From: Halomicrobium zhouii
Lineage (GTDB): Archaea; Halobacteriota; Halobacteria; Halobacteriales; Haloarculaceae
Direction: 5' to 3'
Length of the DNA stretch: 64,000 nucleotides
NCBI RefSeq assembly: GCF_900114435.1
Contig: NZ_FOZK01000004.1
Span: forward strand, 62,001-126,000
A program made the position numbers and the translations under genes. Position 1 is the stretch's first letter; each line of letters opens with the position of its first letter. This document shows, one piece after another, positions 34,741-44,648 of the stretch. Under the pieces are notes generated by a model that saw nothing but the letters and a program-made list of their open reading frames with translations, was not told the DNA's origin and ran no database searches.

Positions 34741-35648
34741 GCTTCCACCTCTGCGTCGTCGGCTTCGGCGTCCTCGGGCTCGACCTCACCGGGCTCGGGC
34801 GGGTTCGGCGCTTCGACGCCGCCCTCGGATTCGAGGTGCCGGGCCAGCTCGTCGAACTGCGCGAGCGTCTCGACTTCGTAGTCGCGCTTGCGACTGCGGT
34901 GGTCGCGGACGTACCGGAACGCGCTGCAGTGAGCGCGCCAGCAGCCCTCCAGCAGCGAGGTCCGGTCGCGGAGGATGACCGGCACGTCGAATCCCGCGTC
35001 CTCCACCTCGGCGACGACGTCGTCCTGGTCGCGCGTCCCCTTGAACCGGTTGGGCACGGCCGCCAGGACGCCGATGTTGATCTCGAGTTGCTCTTCGAGG
35101 TTGGTAACCAGGTCGTCGAGCCCGCTGACGGAGGCCTGGCCCTTTCCGGAGGGTTCGATCGGAACGACCAGGTTCCGGGTCGCGTCGAGTGCGTTGTAGA
35201 GCTGCGGGCCGGAACTGGCCGGCGGGTCGACGATGAGGACGTCGTACTGTTCGTTGATCTTCTCCTCGCGAAGGACGCGCTGGAGCTGCGTCCACATCGG
35301 GAACGACTCGCCGAAGTCGCTCCGGGCCTCCTGTTCTTTCCGGAGCGCTTCGCCGAGGTCCTCGAGCCGGTTGTGCTCGGGGATGATGTCGACGCCGTGT
35401 TCGACGGTCCGGATCAGGTCCGAGAACTCGCCCATTCCCCGGCCGACGAGGTGGTGGACCAGGGTGTCGACGTCGCTGTCCGCCCGGTCGTGGTCAGCGT
35501 CGAACAGGTAACTCAGGTCGCCGTCCTGCGGGTCGAGCGGGACCACGAGGACGTCGAGCCCGGCGCGAGCGTGCGCGACAGCCAGGTTTGCGGTGAGCGT
35601 CGTCTTCCCGACCCCACCGGCCTCACTGTACACCGCATACGAGAGCAT
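34737..35648 (-). CDS. parA: ParA-family partition ATPase
   Basis: 303 residues from ATG 35648 (MLSYAVYSEAGGVGKTTLTA). The Walker A is the deviant form EAGGVGKTT, missing the usual first Lys (KGG) which is Glu here; Walker A-prime VVPLDPQDGDLSYL and Walker B YDVLIVDPPASSG follow. These ATPases segregate replicons or position complexes. The acidic C-terminal tail is about 40 residues. The longer frame (to 35,732) would begin upstream but lacks family similarity. The repeat array at 35,719-36,170 lies just upstream and is the obvious centromere candidate. Confidence 0.88.
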   Translation of the reverse strand: MLSYAVYSEAGGVGKTTLTANLAVAHARAGLDVLVVPLDPQDGDLSYLFDADHDRADSDVDTLVHHLVGRGMGEFSDLIRTVEHGVDIIPEHNRLEDLGEALRKEQEARSDFGESFPMWTQLQRVLREEKINEQYDVLIVDPPASSGPQLYNALDATRNLVVPIEPSGKGQASVSGLDDLVTNLEEQLEINIGVLAAVPNRFKGTRDQDDVVAEVEDAGFDVPVILRDRTSLLEGCWRAHCSAFRYVRDHRSRKRDYEVETLAQFDELARHLESEGGVEAPNPPEPGEVEPEDAEADDAEVEA

Positions 35649-35718
35649 ACCCTCCGTTGCGAGGCTTCGAGTATAAGTTTTCGTCAGACGTTTCAATTCA
35701 ACGTACCACGTACACCAA

Positions 35719-36170
35719 ACAGTTGTTTGCAACGTTTGCTTGCAACACCCGTTTCAAACAGTCGGTTGTAACAATCGTTTGCAACGGATGATTGTAGCAG
35801 TGGTTTGCATCGAACGTTCAGAGCAATCGTCTGAAACGACCGTTCGAGACAATCAGGGCGAGAGACGCCAGACGTAGCACCTGTATCCTACATTCCCAAC
35901 GATCAATCGATTTCAACGTACGTTTTGTCTGTTTGAAACAGTTTTTTGTAGCGCTTGGTTGCTACAATTGTTTCATACGCCTGTTTGAAACAGTTGTTTG
36001 TAACGACTACACCATTGGCTCGATGGCGACGGCCACAGGGATCGATCGCATCGACTGGGACGATCAAGACGGAGGGCGAGACCGACGATCGAAGATTGGT
36101 TGCAACAATTATTTGCAACAACTGTTTGCACCAGTCGGTTGCAACAGTTGTTTGTAACGACTATTTGCGC
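35719..36170. repeat. GTTGCAAC/TTTGCAAC repeat array upstream of parA
   Basis: About 16 half-sites of the form GTTTG(C/T)AAC or its variants. Palindromic GTTGCAAC occurs at 36,099-36,106 and 36,138-36,145. A 20-base direct repeat ACAGTTGTTTGTAACGACTA is exact at 35,990-36,009 and 36,144-36,163. Clusters: 35,719-35,815, 35,931-36,009 and 36,098-36,170. No gene fits inside. Position suggests a parS-like centromere or operator. Confidence 0.65.
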
Positions 36171-36261
36171 CGGCTACTGGTTGTAGGAGGGAGGGTAGAA
36201 ACGAACTACGGCTCCGACGAAGCGTTCGGCCAGAGCATACTCGGCGCGGCAGAGCGCCGAT

Positions 36262-37521
36262 TCACTCCCCGTCGGCGGACTCGAAGGCGGTACTCAGCTT
36301 CTCTCGCATGAACTGGCGACGCAGCTCACGTCGACGGTCGGCAGAGAGGTAGTCGTGCCAGACGACGTCTGCAGAGGCGCTGCCCTGTTCGTCAGCGATC
36401 TCCGAGACCTGGTGTTCGACGAGCATCTCCACAGTGTCGGAGTAGCGGTCGTACCAGAACCGTCGTCCCATCTGCGGGACCGTGTTCTGTCCGACGATCT
36501 GCGTGGGAACGTCGGCCCTGGTGACGAGGTTGGCGAACCAGTTCCCGATGGTGCTCTTCGACCGGTGGCCCGTCGCGGACCGTGACGACGGGAAGAGATA
36601 GCCGGACCAGTCCGCCTCGTCGGCCAGTTCGGCGAGGCGTTCGCGAGCGGTGTCGGCCCCGTAGATGACGGCGACTGTCCCCGGGCCATTCTTGCGTTCG
36701 TCGAAGCGAATGTGGGGGTTCTCGTCGTCGAGGACCAGCTGGCGGGCGTGCAGTGCGGCCACTTCGCTCGTTCGCAGGCCCCAGGCACAGAGCGCGACGA
36801 CGAGCAGTCGTTCCCGCGAATTCGAAGCAGCGTCGAACAGCGCCCGGACGTGGTCAGGGGAGAGTGCCGGGTTGTCCCCGCTCCGGTCGTCGACGGTCCA
36901 GTCGTAGTCGAGGCCGTCGGTGGGGTTCAGCGCCGCTTCGCGCCGGCTGACCAGCGTCGTGTACCAGTTCGACGTGGTCCGGTAGATCCGCCGGAGTGTG
37001 CGCCGGCCGACCTCCCGGTCCAGTTCGTCGAAGGTGTCCCAGCAGGCGTCGACGGCTTCGTGGGGCGGGACGTCGCTGTCCCGGGCGACGGGCGTGAGAA
37101 GATCGGGTGTGCCGTTCACGTCCTCGTACGCGCGCACGTACCGGCCGAGGCGGTACGCGTGGGCCTCGACGGTGCTGTCGCTCCAGGACAGGCGCTGAGC
37201 CTGCCGGTCGAGGTAGCGTTCGAGCGCGTCGACGGTGGGTTCGTGGTCGATTCCCCAGTCGTAGCCCCCGGCTTCGAGCCCGAGGTCGTCGTTCCAGAAC
37301 TCGGCGAAGCTGCGGTCGTGGTACTCCCGGAGCGCGTACACCAGGCCGCGGAAGCCGTGTTCGGACAGCCAGGAGTGTGACGGACGGTCCGCCTCGGGGT
37401 CGAGCCCGTCGGCCTCCATGGCCGGCGCGACGACGTCCCAGTACGCGTCTTCGAGGCCGTCGGGGTCGAGGAGCGTCCACCGGACGTCGGCCGTGGAATC
37501 TGAGTGCCCCGATTTCGCCAT
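36262..37521 (-). CDS. Tyrosine recombinase/integrase
   Basis: 419 residues. The N-terminal half resembles a SAM-like core-binding domain (LDRQAQRLSWSDSTVEAHAY). In the catalytic part, Arg250 lies in CAWGLRTSEVAALHARQL (first Arg of the family) and QMGRRFWYDRY (about 350-358) holds the second Arg region; the HxxR histidine is not in its usual form. The nucleophilic tyrosine cannot be assigned with certainty. It would catalyse integration or dimer resolution of the element. A perfect 25-base inverted repeat lies 40 bases upstream. Confidence 0.75.
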   Translation of the reverse strand: MAKSGHSDSTADVRWTLLDPDGLEDAYWDVVAPAMEADGLDPEADRPSHSWLSEHGFRGLVYALREYHDRSFAEFWNDDLGLEAGGYDWGIDHEPTVDALERYLDRQAQRLSWSDSTVEAHAYRLGRYVRAYEDVNGTPDLLTPVARDSDVPPHEAVDACWDTFDELDREVGRRTLRRIYRTTSNWYTTLVSRREAALNPTDGLDYDWTVDDRSGDNPALSPDHVRALFDAASNSRERLLVVALCAWGLRTSEVAALHARQLVLDDENPHIRFDERKNGPGTVAVIYGADTARERLAELADEADWSGYLFPSSRSATGHRSKSTIGNWFANLVTRADVPTQIVGQNTVPQMGRRFWYDRYSDTVEMLVEHQVSEIADEQGSASADVVWHDYLSADRRRELRRQFMREKLSTAFESADGE

Positions 37522-37560
37522 GTAGCGCCTATATCTCGGTATTCAGATAGGTGTTGTGGT

Positions 37561-37585
37561 TGCGCAGACTGCGAGAGTCTGCGCA
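37561..37585. promoter_or_regulatory. Perfect inverted repeat upstream of integrase
   Basis: TGCGCAGACT-GCGAG-AGTCTGCGCA, two 10-base arms. It lies 40-64 bases before the integrase ATG, so it could be an operator, a recombination core with inverted arms, or a transcription terminator. Loop size 5 and GC-rich arms make hairpin formation likely. Confidence 0.5.
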
Positions 37586-37941
37586 GTCAACGGTCGATCA
37601 TGAGCGATAGGAATGATATCGAATAAATCGTATATCGCTATATCATTCTGGCTCGGATCGCGACGGTACTGCGAGGCGAGAGCGGTAACCGCGCCCTATA
37701 CAGCCAATTGTGACGAGATCGGGCACGTCGACGGTGTATTCGGCGAGATCGGTCCAGATCGCCGTGCGGGGACGTTCTAAGACGTTCGTAGCGATGGCGG
37801 GCTGATTGATACGCGCGTACGAATCAGGCACGATCTGCACGGCCAGGAGACAACAGAACGGTACGAAGCTGTATATAGATCTCATAGTAGAACGTGCCCC
37901 ACCGAGCGGAAGGTACCCCTCCAGATCGGGCCGTACACCTC
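37586..37941. other. Boundary region between integrase and phosphate operon
   Basis: No gene is convincing. A minus-strand frame at 37,643-37,885 begins with a signal-like sequence but its remainder is not protein-like. This may be the junction between the plasmid-like part and the chromosome-like part, yet no tRNA or direct repeat defining att sites was seen. Confidence 0.35.
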
Positions 37942-37957
37942 ATATGAACGTTCATAT
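37942..37957. promoter_or_regulatory. 16-base palindrome over the pstS TATA box
   Basis: ATATGAACGTTCATAT, perfectly symmetric. Its right half TTCATAT is the likely TATA element, 25-30 bases before ATG 37982 of pstS, as expected for a leaderless transcript. A dimeric repressor bound here would block TBP/TFB, so this is the probable phosphate-control operator. Confidence 0.6.
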
Positions 37958-37981
37958 CCGTACTCCCACCCGTCTCAGGTG

Positions 37982-39115
37982 ATGACGCGTGACCAGCGTC
38001 CGGACGACGTATCGCGGCGGAAATTCATCCTGGCGACCGGTGCGGCGGGGACGGCGGCGCTCGCCGGGTGCTCGGGTGGCAGTGGGAGCGAGTCGACGCC
38101 GACGCCGCGCGTCGAGCAGGAGACGGTCGTCAAGACCGTCACTCGCGACGCCGACGGGTCCGACTCGGACTCCCAGCAGATCCCCTCGCTGACGGCCGAC
38201 GGGTCGTCGACGGTGTACCCGATCACGAACCTGGCGTCCTCGCTGTGGAACGGCAACCCGCCCGCGGACGACCAGGAGTACTGGGGCCCCGGCCAGTACG
38301 ACATCGACACGGACCAGAACCTCGCCGACTACTGGGCCGGGCTGTACGGCTTCGAACCCACTGAGGAACGCAGTGTACCGCCCTTCCAGACGCAGGTGGC
38401 CCTGAGCCACTCCGGCACCGGCGTCGAGGGCGTGATCAACGAGCGCGTCGACATCGGCGACGCCAGCTCGACGGCCGGATCCATCCTCGGCGAGGACCAC
38501 GAGGCGATGGACGACATCGTCGACCACGTCGTCGGCGTCGACGGCCAGCCGATCGTCGTCAGTCGTGAGATCCGCGAGGCCGGCGTGACCCAAGTGACGG
38601 GCGACGAACTGCGCGCGATCTACAAACAGGAGATCACCAACTGGAGCGAACTCGGCGGGCCGGACAAGGACATCTACGCGATCGGCCGCGCGGAGGACTC
38701 GGGGACCGACACGGCGTTCCGTGCCAACCTCTACGGCGACCCGGACGCACCCATCGAACCGGACACGCGCAAGGGCCAGAACCAGCAGGTCGCGACCCTG
38801 GTCGAGCAAAACGACAACGCCATCGCGTACATCGCGCTGGCCTTCGTGGAACCGGACGGCGCGACGCCGCCCATCGGCCTCGAACTCGACGGCACGCTCT
38901 ACGAGTACGGCAAGAACCTCGGGTCGAAGGGCTATCCGCTCAGCCGCGACCTCCACTGCTACACCTTCGAGGGGACCGACAACCGGGAGAGCGCCTTCAT
39001 CAACATGATCCTCTCGGAGTTCGGCCAGCAGTACTTCGTCGAGCCCAACAACTACTTCAAGCTCCCGCCGGCGCGGCGCGAGGAAGAGCGAGCCAAACTG
39101 GCAGACCAGGCCTGA
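37982..39115 (+). CDS. pstS: PstS phosphate-binding lipoprotein
   Basis: 377 residues from ATG 37982. MTRDQRPDDVSRRKFILATG, then a lipobox LAGC, gives a Tat lipoprotein. The phosphate-binding fold opens LTADGSSTVYPITNLASSLW, and QVALSHSGTGVEGVINERVD and DSGTDTAFRANLYGD supply the anion-binding loops. First gene of pstSCAB-phoU. Captures phosphate outside the cell and passes it to PstC/PstA. A hairpin follows the gene, likely to give more pstS than downstream mRNA. Confidence 0.92.
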   Translation: MTRDQRPDDVSRRKFILATGAAGTAALAGCSGGSGSESTPTPRVEQETVVKTVTRDADGSDSDSQQIPSLTADGSSTVYPITNLASSLWNGNPPADDQEYWGPGQYDIDTDQNLADYWAGLYGFEPTEERSVPPFQTQVALSHSGTGVEGVINERVDIGDASSTAGSILGEDHEAMDDIVDHVVGVDGQPIVVSREIREAGVTQVTGDELRAIYKQEITNWSELGGPDKDIYAIGRAEDSGTDTAFRANLYGDPDAPIEPDTRKGQNQQVATLVEQNDNAIAYIALAFVEPDGATPPIGLELDGTLYEYGKNLGSKGYPLSRDLHCYTFEGTDNRESAFINMILSEFGQQYFVEPNNYFKLPPARREEERAKLADQA

Positions 39116-39141
39116 GAGGCCCGGACCGGCTATCGGATCCG

Positions 39142-39161
39142 CGCTACCCTCGCGGGTAGCG
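39142..39161 (+). terminator. Hairpin between pstS and pstC
   Basis: CGCTACCC-TCGC-GGGTAGCG, perfect 8-bp stem in the 67-base gap. There is no U-tract of note directly after it, so it may stabilise the pstS mRNA end or attenuate, rather than act as a strict terminator. Confidence 0.45.
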
Positions 39162-39182
39162 GTCTCACGATTTTCACTCATC

Positions 39183-40292
39183 ATGCTCGAAATACGTACG
39201 AAGACGTCGCAGGCAGTGCCGTGGTTCCGGAACCGGGCGGTCTCGATGGTCCGAACCGCGACTGACATGGACCGGGTGAGCCTGGTCGTCGCGACGGCAC
39301 AGATACTGCTGATCACCGGAACGTTCGCTGGCTTTATCTTGCAGTCCACGTGGACGACGACGCTCCTGTACGGGTTCCTGGTCGTCGCGGGGATCGGCTG
39401 GGTCGGCCGGCAGGCGCTGACGGCGAAGGTGACGACGTTCCTGATGACCGCCGCGACCCTCTCGACGCTCGGACTCATCGCCGTCTTCCTGGTCCTGGAG
39501 GCGATTCCCATCTTCCGCCACGCCGGCTTCGGCATCCTCTGGCCGTTCGGCTCGAACGCGTGGAGCACCTCCCAGGGGCAGTTCTCGCTCGTCCCGATGA
39601 TCTGGGGCACGGCGCTCACGACGGCCGTCGCTATCCTCGTCGCGGCGCCGTTCGGGGTCGCGGGCGCGCTGTTCATCAGCGACGTCGCCCCGGACTGGCT
39701 CCGCGAGATAGTCAAACCCGGTGTCGAACTGCTGGCCGGGATCCCGTCGATCGTGTACGGGTTCATCGGCTTCACCGTCATCAACCCGTACATCGGGAAC
39801 CTGCTCTCGATCAACCCGGGCGCACTCGTCGCCATCGGACTCGTCATCGGGTTCATGGCACTCCCGACAGTCGTCTCGGTGGCCGAGGACGCGCTCTCGG
39901 CCGTGCCGGAGGCGATGAAGGACGGGTCGGTGGCGATGGGCGCGACGGACTGGCAGACGCTGAAGAGCGTCTCGATCCCGACCGCATTCTCCGGCGTCTC
40001 GGCCGCCGTCCTGCTCGGGGTGGGTCGCGCCATCGGCGAGACCATGGCGGCGACCGTCATGATCTCCCACAGCCGGCGGCTGCCGAGGCCCGAGCTGTAC
40101 AACGTCTTCGACAGCACCGAGACGCTGACGACGTTCATCGCCGCCAGCTACGGGCACGTGACGCCCGGACAGCTGTTCTGGAGCGCGCTGTTCGCGGCGG
40201 GCGTCGTCCTGCTCGTCATCGTGACCGGGCTCGGCATCGTCTCGCAGCTGATCCAGCAGCACATGCACCGTAAGCTGGAGGGGAGCCAATGA
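39183..40292 (+). CDS. pstC: PstC phosphate ABC transporter permease
   Basis: 369 residues with about seven membrane segments. The permease EAA loop is [20 protein letters not shown], preceded by [17 protein letters not shown], a PstC hallmark. The first 60 residues extend beyond bacterial PstC. Forms the channel with PstA; its stop overlaps the pstA start in ATGA, so the two are coupled. Confidence 0.9.
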   Translation: MLEIRTKTSQAVPWFRNRAVSMVRTATDMDRVSLVVATAQILLITGTFAGFILQSTWTTTLLYGFLVVAGIGWVGRQALTAKVTTFLMTAATLSTLGLIAVFLVLEAIPIFRHAGFGILWPFGSNAWSTSQGQFSLVPMIWGTALTTAVAILVAAPFGVAGALFISDVAPDWLREIVKPGVELLAGIPSIVYGFIGFTVINPYIGNLLSINPGALVAIGLVIGFMALPTVVSVAEDALSAVPEAMKDGSVAMGATDWQTLKSVSIPTAFSGVSAAVLLGVGRAIGETMAATVMISHSRRLPRPELYNVFDSTETLTTFIAASYGHVTPGQLFWSALFAAGVVLLVIVTGLGIVSQLIQQHMHRKLEGSQ

Positions 40293-42475
40293 GCGAGGCC
40301 TACGACCGGCGGCTCGTCGACGACGGCGGCGCGGCTTACGAGCGATTCGCGACGGGCGTGGTCGCGGGCTCGTTCGGCGTCTTCGTCCTCGCACTGGGGG
40401 CGCTGTTCGGCTGGGTCCCCGTCGAGGGACGCGTCGGCGGCGTCCCGGCGGCGACCGCCTTCGGCGGTGCGACCGTCGCGCTGGGGGTCGCGACCGGCTG
40501 GCTGGGGCTGCGCTCGCGGCGGGGCGGCACGGAGACGACGCCGGACCGCTCGCCGGGACTCGCCGTCGGTCTGGTTCACGCCGTTCTCTGGGCCGTCACC
40601 GCCGGCCTGGTCGCGAGCAACAGCCTCGGCCTCGGAGGCGCCGGCTGGCTCGCTGCGGTGCCGGTGGGCGCACTCGCCGGCTATCTCACTATCGCGTCCA
40701 GGGAAGACGTCGGGGCGACCGTCCCGACGGGCCTGTTCGCCTGTCTCGTCGGCGCCCTCTTCCTCTCCGGCGTGATCACGCCCGCGTGGGCGTGGAACGT
40801 CGCCGCCTTCGAAGCGACGTTCCCCGGGACGATCGTCGTCCCCCTGCTGAGCATGCTCGGCGCCCTCCTCACCGCCTGGGCGTCGGCCTCGGCCGCGGAG
40901 GGATTCGGCACGCGCGGCAGGCAGAGCGGGGCGTTCCTGCTCATCTCGCTCGTGGTGCTGCTCGTCCTCTCGGTCCTCGCCTTCCTCGTCGTCTTCGTCG
41001 TCGAGCGCGGCCTCGCCGTCGTCGTCGAGAACGCGACCGTCGGCGCCGTGACGGCGCTCGCCGTCGTCGGGACCGCGCTCTTCGTCCTGGTGCGGTCCGG
41101 CCGGCTCCGGCCGACCATTGCGGACGGGACCGACCGGGTGGTCGCGTTCGTCCGGCTCGCGCTCGCGGTCGCCCTCGCCCTCGGCTGTCTGCGGCTCGTG
41201 ACCGCTATCGCCACGAACAGCGCGATCTCGCGGGCGACGATCACGGTCGAGCCGACGACGACCCTCGGTGCGGTCCCCGGCCTCGTCGCCGGCGCCGTCC
41301 TCCTGGCAGTCGCCCGCCAGTCGGGGCGGTCGTGGACGCCCGACTCCGACGTCGGTCGTCGACTCGACGTGGGGCTGCGGTTCGGTGTCGTCCTCCTCGG
41401 TGCGACCGTGCTGGTCGAGGGCGTGACCGGGACGGCACTCGCCGCCGGCCGCGTCGGACTCGTACCGGTGCTCGCGCTGGTCGTCGGCGGCGTCTCGCTG
41501 GGCTCGCTCGCACTGGGCAGCGCGGCGCGCCCGTCGGGTGCCGCCGACCGCCTGGCGTGGACGCCGCCGGGATGGCGCGCCGGCGGTATCGCGCTGTGGG
41601 CGTTCGTCTTCGTCTGCCTCCACGTCGCGGTCACGGGAGCGCCCGTCGGCTGGGGGCCGGTCGGCGTCGGCGGCGGCACCCTCGAGTGGCCGTTCGTGAT
41701 GAACCCCTCGCAGGGCCTCGGCATCCAGAAGGGAGTCATGCCGGCGATCCTCGGGACCGTCTGGATCGTCGTCGGCGCCGTGACGTTCGCCGTCCCCCTG
41801 GCCGTGGGCGCCGCCGTCTACCTCACCGAGTACGCGGAAGACAGCGCGTTCACCCGCGCGGTCGACGTGGCGACGAACGGCCTCTGGAGCACGCCGAGCA
41901 TCGTCTTCGGACTGTTCGGCCTCGCCTTCCTCGTCCCGCGCTTCGGCGGGACGCCGTCCATCTTCGCCGCACAGCTGGTGCTCGGGTTCATGCTCCTCCC
42001 GCTCGTGCTCATCACGAGCCGGGAGGCGATGAAGAGCGTCCCCGACGAGTACCGGGACGCGAGCGCCGCCCTCGGCGTCTCGCGGTGGGAGACGATCCGG
42101 AGCATCGTCGTCCCCGCGGCGATGCCGGGCGTGGCGACCGGCGTCATCCTCGGCGTCGGGCGAATCGCCGGCGAGACGGCGCCCCTCCTGCTCGTCCTCA
42201 ACGGCCCGAACTTCCCCAACGCGGCGCCGGGCGTCCTCACGAGTTTCACGTTCGAACTGGGAACGACGCCCCCGTTCGTCCACGTCTCGAACCCCGCACT
42301 GCTCGAACGGGCGAGCGCGCTCCCCTACCAGCTGTACGCGGTCATCACCGCGGGCGTCGGTGCCGAGGAGTCCTTCGGCTGGGGGACGACGCTCGTCCTG
42401 CTCGGCGTCGTCGTCGGCTTCTTCGCGATGGGCATCGCCACCAGACGCTACTTCAGGCAGAAACTACACCAATGA
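40289..42475 (+). CDS. pstA: PstA phosphate permease with long N-terminal membrane extension
   Basis: 728 residues, about 2.5 times a usual PstA (near 280-300). The C-terminal part (from about 460) is the true permease: [35 protein letters not shown] and EAA loop [20 protein letters not shown]. The first 440 residues hold about ten extra hydrophobic segments without an ABC motif. Overlaps pstB by 4 bases. The extension might be a fused sensor or a structural module; I do not know the function. Confidence 0.87.
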   Translation: MSEAYDRRLVDDGGAAYERFATGVVAGSFGVFVLALGALFGWVPVEGRVGGVPAATAFGGATVALGVATGWLGLRSRRGGTETTPDRSPGLAVGLVHAVLWAVTAGLVASNSLGLGGAGWLAAVPVGALAGYLTIASREDVGATVPTGLFACLVGALFLSGVITPAWAWNVAAFEATFPGTIVVPLLSMLGALLTAWASASAAEGFGTRGRQSGAFLLISLVVLLVLSVLAFLVVFVVERGLAVVVENATVGAVTALAVVGTALFVLVRSGRLRPTIADGTDRVVAFVRLALAVALALGCLRLVTAIATNSAISRATITVEPTTTLGAVPGLVAGAVLLAVARQSGRSWTPDSDVGRRLDVGLRFGVVLLGATVLVEGVTGTALAAGRVGLVPVLALVVGGVSLGSLALGSAARPSGAADRLAWTPPGWRAGGIALWAFVFVCLHVAVTGAPVGWGPVGVGGGTLEWPFVMNPSQGLGIQKGVMPAILGTVWIVVGAVTFAVPLAVGAAVYLTEYAEDSAFTRAVDVATNGLWSTPSIVFGLFGLAFLVPRFGGTPSIFAAQLVLGFMLLPLVLITSREAMKSVPDEYRDASAALGVSRWETIRSIVVPAAMPGVATGVILGVGRIAGETAPLLLVLNGPNFPNAAPGVLTSFTFELGTTPPFVHVSNPALLERASALPYQLYAVITAGVGAEESFGWGTTLVLLGVVVGFFAMGIATRRYFRQKLHQ

Positions 42476-43476
42476 CGAACTCGACTGTGACAGACGACAC
42501 GGCGGCTGAACGGATCGACCCCGACGAAACGGCGGCGGCCGACGACGCGACGGCGGCCGACGGAACGGCGTCGCGCACCGAACCGACGACGGCGATCGAC
42601 CAGTCGGCGACGGCCGATACGACGACGACCGGCGAGTCGGAGGAACGGACGGACCCGGCCTGGCGGACGTACTCCTTCCCCGGCGATCCCGTCCTCTCGG
42701 CCGAGAGCCTCGACGTCTGGTACGGCGACGACCACGCGCTCCGCGACATCTCGATCGAGATCCCCGAGCGGAGCGTCACCGCGCTCATCGGCCCGTCGGG
42801 GTGTGGCAAGTCGACGTTCCTCCGCTGCCTCAACCGAATGAACGACCGGATCAAGAGCGCGCGCATCGAGGGGACCGTCTCGTTCGACGGCGAGAACGTC
42901 TACGCGGACGGGACTAACCTGGTCGAACTCCGCAAGCGGGTCGGGATGGTGTTCCAGCACCCGAACCCCTTCCCGAAGTCGATCCGCGCCAACGTCGCCT
43001 ACGGCCCGCGCAAGCACGGCGACATCGAGCGCGGCCTCGTCCCGAAACTGCTCGGCCGGGACGAGCGGGAGAAGGAAGACGAACTGGTCGAGCGCTGTCT
43101 CCGCGACGCGGCCCTCTGGGACGAAGTGAAAGACCGCCTCGACGACAACGCGCTGGGGCTCTCGGGCGGCCAGCAGCAGCGCCTCTGCATCGCGCGCTGT
43201 CTCGCGACCGACCCCGAGGTCATCCTGATGGACGAACCGGCCTCCGCGCTGGACCCCATCGCCACGGCGAAGATCGAGGACCTGATCGAGGAGCTGGCCG
43301 AGGAGTACACCGTCGTCGTCGTCACCCACAACATGCAGCAGGCCGCCCGGGTCTCCGACCAGACCGCCGTCTTCCTCACCGGCGGCGAACTCGTCGAGTA
43401 CGGCGACACGGACCAGATATTCGAGAACCCCGAGAGCCAGCGCGTCGAGGACTACGTCACCGGCAAGTTCGGGTGA
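42472..43476 (+). CDS. pstB: PstB phosphate ABC transporter ATPase
   Basis: 334 residues from ATG 42472. A disordered acid/Thr-rich N terminus of about 60 residues precedes the ATPase: Walker [21 protein letters not shown], signature [13 protein letters not shown], Walker [14 protein letters not shown], switch His in [23 protein letters not shown] and HPNPFPKSI are PstB-specific. Powers phosphate import. Confidence 0.95.
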   Translation: MTNSTVTDDTAAERIDPDETAAADDATAADGTASRTEPTTAIDQSATADTTTTGESEERTDPAWRTYSFPGDPVLSAESLDVWYGDDHALRDISIEIPERSVTALIGPSGCGKSTFLRCLNRMNDRIKSARIEGTVSFDGENVYADGTNLVELRKRVGMVFQHPNPFPKSIRANVAYGPRKHGDIERGLVPKLLGRDEREKEDELVERCLRDAALWDEVKDRLDDNALGLSGGQQQRLCIARCLATDPEVILMDEPASALDPIATAKIEDLIEELAEEYTVVVVTHNMQQAARVSDQTAVFLTGGELVEYGDTDQIFENPESQRVEDYVTGKFG

Positions 43477-43478
43477 CC

Positions 43479-44468
43479 ATGGAGACCCGCAAGATCCAGA
43501 TCGCCGGCGGGACGACGTACACGGTGTCGCTCCCCAAGGAGTGGGCCAGCGACCACGACCTGGAGGCGGGCGCGCGGGTCCGCGTCCATCCCTACGAGGA
43601 CGGCTCGCTGCTCGTCCAGACGGCGGGCCACGCCGAGTCGGAGCGCGATCCGCTGCGTCTCGCCCCGACCGACGCGTCCGTCGAGACCCTCCGGCGTCAG
43701 GTCCGGGCCGCGTACGAGACTGGCCGGGAGGCCGTCGAAGTGACCGGCGACGCGGTGGCGGCCGCAGACCAGCGCGCGCTGCGAGACGTCGCGGCGTCCC
43801 TCCTCGGCGTCGACGTCGTCCAGCGCTCCGGGGACCGAGTCCGCTACCGGAGTCTGCTCGACGCCAGTACCGTCTCGCTCGAACAGTCGCTCCGCCAGCT
43901 ACAGTTCGTCGCCGACTCGGCGCTCGGCGACGCCGCGTCGGCCCTCGTCGACGAGGACCGTTCCCCGCACCGGATCGAGGAGCGCGCCACCGAGGCGGGC
44001 CGGCTCGCGGCACTCGTCGGTCGACAGTTCGTCCGTTCGCTCGACGACCCGGCCGTGCTCGACGACCTCGGCGTCGAACGGACGACGCTGTTCGACTACC
44101 ACGCTGCGGCGACCGAACTCGAACGGATCGTCGAGCACGCTACGACCGTCGTGACGGTCGCTGGACGGCGACGGACGCCGGTTCCCGAGGACGTCGCCGA
44201 GACGCTCGTATCCACGGCTGACGACGCCCGTGACGGTATCGAGCGGTCGATGAGCGTCCTGCTCGACGGCGGCACCGCCGCGACCGCCTGCGACGTCCTC
44301 GACGACTGCGAGCGCGTCGACGTCGCGCAGTTCGACCGGCTCGACGACGACGCGCCGGCGTGGCTCGGCGTCGTCTTCCGATCGCTCGTCGACGCGGTCG
44401 AGGCCAGCGGTGCCATCGCGGCGGTCGCGCTCCGGGCGGCGCTCAGAGACGGGGAGTACGATCAGTGA
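43479..44468 (+). CDS. phoU: PhoU-family regulator with AbrB-like N-terminal domain
   Basis: 329 residues from ATG 43479 (METRKIQIAGGTTYTVSLPK); the N-terminal swapped-hairpin AbrB/SpoVT domain (EWASDHDLEAGARVRVHPYE) is DNA-binding in many archaea. PhoU-like helical bundles follow (LEQSLRQLQFVADSALGDAA and ERIVEHATTVVTVAG). This domain fusion would let the regulator bind the pstS palindrome at 37,942 and also sense transporter state. Last gene of the operon. Confidence 0.85.
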   Translation: METRKIQIAGGTTYTVSLPKEWASDHDLEAGARVRVHPYEDGSLLVQTAGHAESERDPLRLAPTDASVETLRRQVRAAYETGREAVEVTGDAVAAADQRALRDVAASLLGVDVVQRSGDRVRYRSLLDASTVSLEQSLRQLQFVADSALGDAASALVDEDRSPHRIEERATEAGRLAALVGRQFVRSLDDPAVLDDLGVERTTLFDYHAAATELERIVEHATTVVTVAGRRRTPVPEDVAETLVSTADDARDGIERSMSVLLDGGTAATACDVLDDCERVDVAQFDRLDDDAPAWLGVVFRSLVDAVEASGAIAAVALRAALRDGEYDQ

Positions 44469-44480
44469 GCGGCGTGGGAA

Positions 44481-44648
44481 TTAGCCGCCGTCGTCGTCGG
44501 TGACGGTCGCCTCGACGTAGACCAGGTCGCGGCCGTCCGCCGGGATGGATGCGCAGTCGGCGTCGAGTTCGACCCGTGCGGGCTCGCCCGCCGTCTGGAG
44601 TCGGTGTTCGGCGACGACCTCGCCGTCTTCCTTCGGGACCGCCCGGTA
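44481..44648 (-). pseudogene. Glycoside hydrolase family 2 fragment
   Basis: Minus-strand frame YRAVPKEDGEVVAEHRLQTA, GEPARVELDADCASIPADGR, DLVYVEATVTDDDGG then stop. This is the immunoglobulin-like domain of GH2 enzymes such as beta-galactosidase (the ADGRDLxYVEV pattern). No start and no catalytic domain; about 56 codons. A fossil placed tail to tail with phoU. Confidence 0.65.

Noticed and set aside
35719-36170. CRISPR array in the GTTGCAAC repeat region
   Set aside because: Repeat units are short, variable and in both orientations, not constant repeats with unique spacers.
36262-37600. tRNA gene as integration target near the integrase
   Set aside because: No cloverleaf-like sequence or conserved GGTTCAA T-loop was found near the gene.
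37643-37885. 80-residue minus-strand frame with signal-like N terminus
   Set aside because: Only the first 20 residues look like a signal; the rest is not protein-like and no promoter is evident.
37952-40394. Very long minus-strand frames opposite pstS and pstC
   Set aside because: Typical antisense shadows in GC-rich DNA; the plus strand shows full PstS/PstC motifs.
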